Part shown: positions 16,742 to 23,508 of the stretch, piece by piece
Numbering within the stretch: the first letter of the stretch is position 1
How the letters are laid out: every line of letters begins with the position of its first letter
NCBI RefSeq assembly: GCF_002909375.1
Contig: NZ_PPXD01000033.1
Location: 1 to 64,000 of the forward strand
Length of the DNA stretch: 64,000 nt
From: Cryobacterium zongtaii
GTDB taxonomy: Bacteria; Actinomycetota; Actinomycetes; Actinomycetales; Microbacteriaceae
Direction: 5' to 3'
The notes under the pieces: generated by a model
Databases searched by the model: none
Told to the model about the DNA's origin: nothing
The model's input: only the letters and a program-made list of their open reading frames with translations
Made by a program: the position numbers and the translations under genes

Positions 16742-17842
16742 ATGCGCTGGAGTGGACAGGAACTAACGACCGAGCAGGCCGGCGCGCTGCCCGGCCTGGC
16801 CCGGCTGAACAACCTGGTGCGCAGCGTCCGCACCCCCGAGTTCGACGGGATCACCTTCCACGAGGTGCTCGCCAAGTCCGCCCTCAACCGGGTGCCCGGC
16901 CAGAGTGCGATGCCCTTCGGCTGGACCATCAACCCGTACCGCGGCTGCTCTCATGCGTGTACCTATTGCTTCGCCCGCCCCACCCACAACTACCTCGACC
17001 TTGACGCGGGCAAGGACTTCGACAACGAGATCATCGTGAAGGTCAACGTGGCCGAAGTGCTCAGTAAAGAACTCGCCAAACCCACCTGGGGCAAGCATCC
17101 GGTGGCGCTGGGCACCAACACCGACCCGTACCAGCGGGCCGAGGGCCGCTACCGGCTGATGCCCGGCATCATCGCCGCGCTCGCCGACTCCGGCACCCCG
17201 TTCTCGATCCTCACCAAGGGCACCCTGTTGCGCCGGGACCTCGACCTGCTCCACGAGGCCAGCCAACAGGTGCCGGTGGATCTCGCCATGTCCATCGCCA
17301 TCTACGACGACGCCCTGCAGCAGGCCGTTGAGCCGGGTACCCCGAGCACCAAGGCGCGCCTGGCCACGGTCAGCGCGATCCGCGACAAGGGCATGGACTG
17401 CTCGGTGTTCCTGATGCCGATCCTGCCGTTCCTCACCGACACCAAGGCGCACCTCGACGAGGCCATGCGCCAGGCCAAGGCCGCCGGCGCCACCGGGGTG
17501 CTCTACAGCGCCCTCTACCTCAAGCCCGGGGTCAAGGAGTGGTACTTCCAGTGGCTCGAGCAGGATCATCCCGAGCTGATGCCCCAGTATCGCGAGCTTT
17601 ACAAACGCGGGACCTACGCGCCTAAGGAGTACCGTCAGTGGCTCGCCGAGCGCATCCAGCCGCTGATCCGTGCGCACGGCCTGCAGCGCCGCCGGGAGGA
17701 CCCGGCGACGGGCGGCATCCTCTCCAAGGCGCTGACCGCCTCGCCCGCCGGCGCCCGCACCGCCTCGCCCGGCAGCCCGGCCGTCCCGCCCTCCCTGATC
17801 GCCGCCGAGCTGCCCCTGGACCTGACACCGACGCTGTTCTGA
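16742..17842 (+). CDS. Rv2578c/COG1533-type radical SAM protein
   Basis: A 366-residue radical SAM enzyme of the group related to spore photoproduct lyase. The start MRWSGQ is chosen because it matches the family and leaves the SOS box upstream; an ATG at 16724 would overlap the box. The [4Fe-4S] motif is CSHACTYCF (Cys69, Cys73, Cys76). Flanking family segments are LVRSVRTPEFDGITFHEVLAKSALN, MPFGWTINPYRGC, VALGTNTDPYQRAEGRY and PFSILTKGTLLRRDLDLL. Its reaction is unknown; SOS control would fit a role in DNA or nucleotide repair. A homologous copy of its last codons lies at 19127-19237, suggesting a rearranged 3' end. Confidence 0.9.
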   Translation: MRWSGQELTTEQAGALPGLARLNNLVRSVRTPEFDGITFHEVLAKSALNRVPGQSAMPFGWTINPYRGCSHACTYCFARPTHNYLDLDAGKDFDNEIIVKVNVAEVLSKELAKPTWGKHPVALGTNTDPYQRAEGRYRLMPGIIAALADSGTPFSILTKGTLLRRDLDLLHEASQQVPVDLAMSIAIYDDALQQAVEPGTPSTKARLATVSAIRDKGMDCSVFLMPILPFLTDTKAHLDEAMRQAKAAGATGVLYSALYLKPGVKEWYFQWLEQDHPELMPQYRELYKRGTYAPKEYRQWLAERIQPLIRAHGLQRRREDPATGGILSKALTASPAGARTASPGSPAVPPSLIAAELPLDLTPTLF

Positions 17843-17993
17843 ACGTCAAGCTGTGGGTGCTCCGGCATGCTCCACCTGATTCTGGGTTGCCGCCGACCCC
17901 GCATCTCGGTACGACAGCGATTTTTGGTCTCATCGGCTAGTTTCACCCTGCTCGCCGGTCGTGGCCCCCAATCGGGACGTCTGCGATCGCTGC

Positions 17994-17999
17994 CATACT
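17994..17999 (+). promoter_or_regulatory. -10 box of the DUF4190-Ltp gene
   Basis: CATACT ends 6 nt before the ATG at 18006; the only purine run (AGGG) is too close to act as a Shine-Dalgarno site. A leaderless transcript is likely. Confidence 0.45.
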
Positions 18000-18005
18000 C
18001 AGGGC

Positions 18006-18800
18006 ATGACCACACCGACACCGTTGGGGGACGGCTCGAATGAGCCCCGACCTAATGCCTCACAGCCGCCAGCCGCACCTACCTACCCGTACGGGACGGC
18101 GACGCTGCCGCCGCAACCGCCACTGACATCGGCGAAGGGCCTCGCCCTCGCCGCGTTGCTCGTCGGCATCGGAGCATTCCTCTTCGGGCTCATCCCCGTC
18201 TTCGGGGCAATTGTCGGAGTCGTGGCCGTCGTGCTCGGCATCCTGGCCATGCGCAAAAAGCAGCCCAAAGCGATGGCTCTCACCGGCGTTATTCTCGGTG
18301 GCGTCGCTATCGTAGCCTCGATCGCCGTGACGTTCGGAGCCGTGGCGCTTGTGAACCTCGCCTCAGACGACACGTCGACGACAGAACTCACCGAGTCGGC
18401 CACAGCCGAGCCGGTCGAATCGACAGAACTCGAGCCCGCCGAAGCAGAGCCGGCCGAAGTAGCCGCAGACTCCGAACCTGAGGCTGCAGACGTGCCGGCC
18501 GAGTACGGATCCGCGCTGATTTCAGCCGCAACTTACGCGAGCATGATGGATATGAGCAAAGCTGGAATCTACGATCAGCTCACGTCCGAGTACGGCGGAC
18601 AGTTTTCGCCCGAGTCGGCTCAGTACGCGGTCGACAACGTAGACGCTGACTGGTCGGCGAATGCTCTGGCCAGCGCGAAGCTCTATCAGGACGAGATGGC
18701 CATGTCACCCGCGGCTATCCACGATCAGCTGATCAGCGAGTACGGCGCGAAGTTCACCGTCGAAGAAGCCGACTACGCCATCCTGCACCTGAACGACTGA
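18006..18800 (+). CDS. DUF4190 membrane protein with two Ltp repeats (superinfection-exclusion-like)
   Basis: A 264-residue protein. A Pro-rich N-terminus (1-42) is followed by two membrane helices with a short basic turn (GLALAALLVGIGAFLFG ... AMRKKQPKAMALTGVILGG), the DUF4190 pattern. An acidic Glu/Ala/Pro linker follows. The C-terminus has two copies of the Ltp repeat: ATYASMMDMSKAGIYDQLTS with EYGGQFSPESAQYAVDNV, and ASAKLYQDEMAMSPAAIHDQ with EYGAKFTVEEADYAILHL. The Ltp domain is known from lipoproteins, including the phage TP-J34 Ltp that blocks injection of phage DNA. No lipobox is present; the helices serve as anchor. Visibly lower G+C than its neighbours and a displaced gene end downstream suggest horizontal arrival. 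Confidence 0.85.
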   Translation: MTTPTPLGDGSNEPRPNASQPPAAPTYPYGTATLPPQPPLTSAKGLALAALLVGIGAFLFGLIPVFGAIVGVVAVVLGILAMRKKQPKAMALTGVILGGVAIVASIAVTFGAVALVNLASDDTSTTELTESATAEPVESTELEPAEAEPAEVAADSEPEAADVPAEYGSALISAATYASMMDMSKAGIYDQLTSEYGGQFSPESAQYAVDNVDADWSANALASAKLYQDEMAMSPAAIHDQLISEYGAKFTVEEADYAILHLND

Positions 18801-18815
18801 CCCGCTTTGTCCCTC

Positions 18816-18850
18816 AAGGACCTCGCCCACGGGCGGGGTTCTTGTTGTTT
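18816..18850 (+). terminator. Rho-independent terminator of the DUF4190-Ltp gene
   Basis: A 13-bp stem (18816-18828 with 18831-18843, two G-U pairs, tight loop) follows the stop by 16 nt and leads into TTCTTGTTGTTT. It is a convincing intrinsic terminator. Confidence 0.8.
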
Positions 18851-19126
18851 CCGGAGCCCCAGCGCATGCCCACCATTCTGTAGGCCGAGCTTGTCGTAAC
18901 CCCGCGACCGAAACTCGCGAGCGCGGGCCCTGCAGTGCGCCTGAGTAGCGCACGCCGCATTTCTGTCTAGCTGACCCGCCACTGTCCGCAACCGCGCATC
19001 GGTATAAGGAAAAAATGCGATTACAAGGACGGGATCGGACACAGGGTCCTATTTTTCGACCTTTATCCTAATAAACCCTCCAATCAGGACCACGAACAGG
19101 CTCAATGAGCGAGCGGATGCGTTCGC
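18851..19126. other. Gene-free stretch with a decayed repeat
   Basis: No gene is supported here. TAGGCCGAGCTTGTCGTAACC at 18881-18901 is a decayed copy of the dispersed 21-bp repeat and is followed by CCGCGACC, as at 12894. GTGCGC and GCGCAC at about 18936 could pair. The part 19000-19080 is markedly richer in A and T than the surroundings, with no recognisable gene. Confidence 0.6.
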
Positions 19127-19237
19127 GAGCTAGCTCACGGGATCTCTACGGGCTCGATCAACAGCAACCCCAACTCTCCGCCGTCGTCCCTCATCGCCGC
19201 CGAACTCCCGCCCGAATTCTCACCCACCCTGTTTTGA
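19127..19237 (+). pseudogene. Displaced 3'-end remnant of a radical SAM gene
   Basis: In one frame this encodes a tail ending SSLIAAELPPEFSPTLF and a stop, closely matching the end of the radical SAM protein 1.4 kb upstream (PSLIAAELPLDLTPTLF). Upstream codons (AHGISTGSINSN) also loosely resemble its AHG and ATGGILS region. The two ends differ enough that they are homologues rather than a recent duplication. No start or body of the gene is present. Confidence 0.7.
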
Positions 19238-19320
19238 CCCTCACCGAGCGCACACCACCGTCGAACCGGCTGCCCGCCAACCCCCGCACACCTGAGATAA
19301 TCAGACGCGGAGAGGGCGCA

Positions 19321-20652
19321 ATGTCACTTGGGTTACCCGACCACCTGGTCAAGGCCACGCTCAGCCGTGCCCTGGCCCGGGCGTCGCACTGGTTCGGCCT
19401 GGTCTGCCTGGCCGGCGCCCTGTTCTCGGTCCTGGCGCTGAGCGTGTTCCCGGTCACCGACCGGCTGCAGATCACCGTCGCCGCGATCCTCGGCATGGGC
19501 GCCCTGCTGGCGATCCTCGCCCGCTGGCGCACGGTGCCGCTGACCATCGCCTACCTGCTGGTCGGCGCCCTGTGCACCTACCTGTTCACCAGCGCGGTGC
19601 TGGGCATGCCCGGCGTCTTCCCGTCCTCGGACATGTTCCTGATCTCGCTGCCCAAGATGGCCCTGATCATGGTCGGCGGCGCCGGCACCGGCGCGCTCGT
19701 CGGCGTGCTGTGGAGCACCCTGGGCTTCCTCCTCGCCGAGGCCGCCGCCACCCTCGCCATCTCGCAGACCCCCGTACCCGACCGCCCCGACGTGTTCACC
19801 GTCGTCACCTACCTGTTCCTGGTCGGCGTGATGCTGCTCGACGGCCTCGCCCGCCGCACCGGACGCGCCGCCCAGCCCGCCATCCACCGCGCCGTGCAAG
19901 ACGACGAGTCCCGCATCCTGCGCCACGACTTCGACGTGCGCGCCATCGCCCTCATGCACGACACCACCCTTAACCAGCTGGTGTCGGTGGCCCGCGCCAA
20001 ACCCGGCCCGCTCAGCCGCGGCCTCGAGGCCGGCGTCCGCGAAACCCTGCAGACCCTCGCCGAGCGCGACTGGCTCACCCACGTCGACGAGCGCACCGCC
20101 GCCGCGGCGGGCAACGACGGATGGCTGTCCAGCGCCGTGTTCCGCGCCATCGACCGCATGCGCGACCGTGGCCTCGTCGTCGACATCACCGGCGACAAAG
20201 AGGCCCTGGCGCGCCTGGACCCGCAGAGCGACAAGGAACTGGGCCTGGCGGTTCAGCAATGCCTGGTCAACGTGCTTCTGCACGCCGGCATCGTCACCGC
20301 CGAAGTGGTCATCGACGCCGACGGTCAGAACGTTTCGGTGATGGTGCTCGACGCCGGCCGCGGCTTCATGGAGTCCGAGACCGGCAACGACAGGCTCGGG
20401 CTGCGCCAGTCGGTACGCAAACGCATCGAACGGCTCGGCGGCTCCGTGGTGATCTGGTCCCGTCCCGGCGCCGGCACCTCGGTGTTACTCACCCTGCCCG
20501 CCCCGCCCATCGTGCCGAGCACCATCGCCGCGGCCGCCGAAGTCGCTGCCGAAACCGCCCCCGCCGCGGCTGCGGCCGCCGCCGAAACAGCCCCCGCCTC
20601 GACCACCGAGACCGCCCCAGCCACCACCCCCACCGACAAGGCCACCCCGTGA
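19321..20652 (+). CDS. Membrane sensor histidine kinase (HisKA_3-like)
   Basis: A 443-residue protein. About six membrane helices fill residues 20-180. A cytoplasmic part follows with ALMHDTTLNQLVSV (candidate acceptor His213, HD-type motif of the NarX/DesK group). The ATPase domain has VQQCLVNVLLHAG (N-box), LDAGRGF (G1) and RLGLRQSVRKRIERLGG. The C-terminus is a 50-residue Ala/Glu/Thr/Pro tail. The ATG at 19321 is preferred to one at 19105 because GGAGAGGG lies just upstream and the earlier frame runs through the radical SAM remnant. Its stop overlaps the next gene's start, and a LuxR-type regulator lies 2.2 kb downstream. Confidence 0.85.
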   Translation: MSLGLPDHLVKATLSRALARASHWFGLVCLAGALFSVLALSVFPVTDRLQITVAAILGMGALLAILARWRTVPLTIAYLLVGALCTYLFTSAVLGMPGVFPSSDMFLISLPKMALIMVGGAGTGALVGVLWSTLGFLLAEAAATLAISQTPVPDRPDVFTVVTYLFLVGVMLLDGLARRTGRAAQPAIHRAVQDDESRILRHDFDVRAIALMHDTTLNQLVSVARAKPGPLSRGLEAGVRETLQTLAERDWLTHVDERTAAAAGNDGWLSSAVFRAIDRMRDRGLVVDITGDKEALARLDPQSDKELGLAVQQCLVNVLLHAGIVTAEVVIDADGQNVSVMVLDAGRGFMESETGNDRLGLRQSVRKRIERLGGSVVIWSRPGAGTSVLLTLPAPPIVPSTIAAAAEVAAETAPAAAAAAAETAPASTTETAPATTPTDKATP

Positions 20653-21986
20653 CCGCCCACCGCGCCACCCAGCAGCGCCTCGACCCGCTGGGCACCCTCG
20701 CCGCCTGGCCGCTGTCGCCCGCGATCGCCTCGATCGTGCTCTGCTACTCGGTGATCGCCACGGTCCTGCAACAGGACCAGATCCGAAACCCCCTGATGGC
20801 CACCCTCGCCGTGCTGGCCATGGCCGCCGCAGCGGCCACCCTGGTGATCGGCACCCAACCGGCGCGGTCGCCGTTCGGCCGCCGGATCCACCTGATCATG
20901 GCCGGCTTCGCCCTGCTCGGGTACGTCTGCGAGCAGCTCAGCCGGTGGGGCGACAACCTGCTCGTCCAAGACGACTTCGGCCCGGTCTGCATCGGCTTCC
21001 TCCTCCTGGCGCTGGCCCCCTACCGGCCGTGGCGGGAGATCGCCCTCTCCGGCGCCGTCGCCAGCATCGTCGCCATCCTAATCACGCTCCCGCAAGCCGG
21101 CTCCTATGAAGTGCATGTCCCCGTCGCCGTGTACGCGATCGTCTCGGTTACCCAGATCCTCGCGCCCACCGCCGCCGGCGCCGCGTACTCGCGCCGCATC
21201 GTGCGCTCGATCCTGGCCTGGCAGACGGATGCCCGCCGGGCCATCGTCGCCCGCACCGAAGAAGCCCGCGGCCAGATGGCCCGGGCCGTGGTGGAGCAGC
21301 AGGTCTCCGCCCTGAAGTCCGGCGTCATCCCGTTCCTCGCCGAGCTTCTCGAGCGTGGCACCGTCACCGCCCTGGACGTGGCGCAGGCCGGCCAGCTCGC
21401 CGCCGAGGTGCGCCGCACCCTGGTCGCCGAGATCGACCGAACCTGGCTGGACTCCGTGGCCACCCGGGAACGTGCCGCCCTGGCCGAGCGCGGCACGCCG
21501 GGCCTGCTCGTCGTGGCCGACCCCGAGCACCGGGCCACGGCGTTCCGCGCCGAACAGCGTGCCGCCACCGCCGCCCTGATCGGGGCCCTCTGCGCCGCGC
21601 CCGGCTTCGACCCGCACAGCCTCGTCGTGCAGATCACCGGCTCGAGCACCCCCACGCCGCCCCGGCCCGCCCCGGCCACCCTCACCGCCCCCCGGCCCAC
21701 CCTCATCAAAACGGCACCGCCGACATCCGTCCCGGTCGACACCATCACCATCCAGGCCGCCCTCGACCTGCCGCCCCGCAAGGTGCGCGCGCTGCTGCGC
21801 CCCTACCTCGGTGTCATCCGGGTGGTCTTCGCCAACGTGCGGGTCACCGTGCGGCGCCCCTCGCTCACCATCGAGTTCGACGGCGCCCGCGACCCGCACC
21901 AGGTCGGGCCGCCCCGGGAGGCCCTGGCCACCCCGGCTACCCCCGCCGGGGTGCGCGCCAAGCAACCGCCCCGCCAAGTACGCTGA
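20649..21986 (+). CDS. Membrane pseudo-kinase-like partner of the preceding sensor kinase
   Basis: A 445-residue protein translated from a GTG that overlaps the kinase stop (GTGA). About seven membrane helices (20-185) are followed by a helical stretch (EEARGQMARAVVEQQVSALK, then IPFLAELLERGTVTALDVAQ) and a last mixed region (VLPPRKVRALLRPYLGVIRVV-like). The layout imitates a sensor kinase, but no acceptor His motif or ATP-binding box is visible. The helical part resembles the second half of the fused protein at 23505-25898. It probably forms a complex with the kinase upstream. The family is not recognised. Confidence 0.75.
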   Translation: MTAHRATQQRLDPLGTLAAWPLSPAIASIVLCYSVIATVLQQDQIRNPLMATLAVLAMAAAAATLVIGTQPARSPFGRRIHLIMAGFALLGYVCEQLSRWGDNLLVQDDFGPVCIGFLLLALAPYRPWREIALSGAVASIVAILITLPQAGSYEVHVPVAVYAIVSVTQILAPTAAGAAYSRRIVRSILAWQTDARRAIVARTEEARGQMARAVVEQQVSALKSGVIPFLAELLERGTVTALDVAQAGQLAAEVRRTLVAEIDRTWLDSVATRERAALAERGTPGLLVVADPEHRATAFRAEQRAATAALIGALCAAPGFDPHSLVVQITGSSTPTPPRPAPATLTAPRPTLIKTAPPTSVPVDTITIQAALDLPPRKVRALLRPYLGVIRVVFANVRVTVRRPSLTIEFDGARDPHQVGPPREALATPATPAGVRAKQPPRQVR

Positions 21987-22000
21987 ACCTCAAGAAACTA

Positions 22001-22045
22001 GACGTACAAGACGTACAAGACGTACAAGACGTACAAGACGTATAA
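22001..22045. repeat. Tandem array of five 9-bp repeats upstream of tdk
   Basis: GACGTACAA occurs four times head to tail, then GACGTATAA. It ends 19 bp before the tdk start, and each unit contains a TACAAG/TATAAG hexamer that resembles a -10 box. Copy-number change could therefore alter tdk expression. Confidence 0.85.
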
Positions 22046-22064
22046 GAGGGCGGTACCGGCGGTA

Positions 22065-22787
22065 ATGGCGAAACTGTATTTCCGATACGGGGCGATGAAC
22101 AGCGGCAAGAGCACCTCGATGCTCCAGGCCGCCTACAACTATGAGGAGCGCGGCCACCGGGTGCTGCTGGCCAAGCCGTCGGTCGACACCAAGGGCGACC
22201 GCGGCATCCTCTCCCGCCTGGGCGTCACCCGCGGCGTCGACTTTCTGCTGACCCCCGAGACGGATGCCTACGCCCTGTTCCAGCAGCACCGGCACGAGAC
22301 CGAGGCCACCACCGGGCTCGACGTCAGCGCCCTGCTCGTCGACGAGGCACAGTTCCTCACCGAAACCCAAGTCGACGACCTGCTGCGCATCGCGATCCTC
22401 GAGAACATCCCGGTGCTCGCCTACGGCATCCGCACCGACTTCCAGACCGTGGCCTTCCCCGGCAGCCGCCGGCTGCTCGAGGTGTCGCACAGCCTCGAAG
22501 AACTCAAGACCATCTGCCGGTGCGGTCGAAAGGCCGTCTTCAACGGGCGCAAGGTCGACGGCGCGTTCGTCTTCGACGGCGACCAGGTGGCCATCGACGG
22601 CGTCGAGGTCACCTACGAGTCGCTCTGCGGCTCCTGCTACCTCGAGGAAAGCCACGGCGTGCTCAACAACCGACGCCGGGAGCCGGCGGAGCGAGGGCGC
22701 TCAATCGGCGTGGATTCGCACGAAGCGAGTCCGGCCACCGAGAGCGCCCCAGCTTGCCCCCCGGCAAGTTCCCCATCATCACCCTAG
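22065..22787 (+). CDS. tdk: Thymidine kinase (type II)
   Basis: Phosphorylates thymidine for salvage. The protein has 240 residues. The P-loop is GAMNSGKSTSML (9-20) and the Walker B-like motif is ALLVDEAQFL. The lasso region YGIRTDFQTVAFPGSRRLLE and two zinc-ligand pairs (CRCG and CGSC) are present. About 35 C-terminal residues beyond the usual family end are low in conserved character. It lies between two sensor gene sets with no functional link apparent. Confidence 0.95.
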   Translation: MAKLYFRYGAMNSGKSTSMLQAAYNYEERGHRVLLAKPSVDTKGDRGILSRLGVTRGVDFLLTPETDAYALFQQHRHETEATTGLDVSALLVDEAQFLTETQVDDLLRIAILENIPVLAYGIRTDFQTVAFPGSRRLLEVSHSLEELKTICRCGRKAVFNGRKVDGAFVFDGDQVAIDGVEVTYESLCGSCYLEESHGVLNNRRREPAERGRSIGVDSHEASPATESAPACPPASSPSSP

Positions 22788-22857
22788 GGAAGCATCCGCG
22801 GCGGCAAAAGCCGTCATTTATCAGGGCACTCGATTCCGCACGGCAGAAGAGGCAGAT

Positions 22858-23508
22858 ATGCACAGGTTCCGCGTTGCGCTGATCGACGACCACGAGATCG
22901 TGGCACGCGGGTTCGCCGGCCTGTTCGCCACCCTGCCCGACATCGAGGTGGTGGCCACCGTCGCCACGGTCGCCGAGCTGCTGGCCGAGGTAGGGGAGAC
23001 CCCGGTCGACCTGGTGATCCTCGACCTGCGCCTCTCCGACGGCTCCACCGTCACCGGCAACGTCGACCGGCTACGGGCCACCGGCGCGGCCGTGCTCGCG
23101 TTCACCGGCGGTGACGACGCGGGTCTCATGCGCGCCGCCGCCCGCAGCGGCGTGCTCGGCGTGGTGCGCAAATCCGAACCCACCGACGTCTTGCTCGACG
23201 CCGTCACCCGGGCAGCGGCCGGCGACACCATCGCCTCCACCGAGTGGGCGGCAGCGCTGGATGGCGACCCCGACCTCTCCGATGCCGGCCTGAGCCCCCG
23301 CGAGCGGGAGGTGCTCTCGCTCTACGCCGCCGGCGCCAAGGCCCCGCTGGTGGCCTCGCACACCGGACTGTCCGAGCTCACCGTGGTCGACTACATCCGC
23401 CGGGTGCGGTCGAAGTACGAGCGGGTCGGCCGGCCGGCGAACACCAAAATCGACCTGTACAAGCGTGCGCTGGAGGACGGCATCCTGCCGGTGCCCGGCC
23501 GCTCATGA
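22858..23508 (+). CDS. LuxR/NarL-type response regulator
   Basis: A 216-residue regulator. The receiver has ALIDDHEIVARG (Asp10, Asp11) and phospho-acceptor Asp56 in VILDLRLSDG; Lys follows in VVRKSEP. The helix-turn-helix is LSPREREVLSLYAAGAKAPL and a second helix TVVDYIRRVRSKYERVGR. A purine-rich AGAAGAGG precedes the ATG. Its stop overlaps the start of the fused kinase gene (ATGA), so the pair is a two-component system. Confidence 0.93.
   Translation: MHRFRVALIDDHEIVARGFAGLFATLPDIEVVATVATVAELLAEVGETPVDLVILDLRLSDGSTVTGNVDRLRATGAAVLAFTGGDDAGLMRAAARSGVLGVVRKSEPTDVLLDAVTRAAAGDTIASTEWAAALDGDPDLSDAGLSPREREVLSLYAAGAKAPLVASHTGLSELTVVDYIRRVRSKYERVGRPANTKIDLYKRALEDGILPVPGRS

Noticed and set aside
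22001..22045. The 9-bp array as a CRISPR-like array
   Set aside because: No spacers and units too short; it is a plain tandem repeat. No CRISPR array is seen anywhere in the window.
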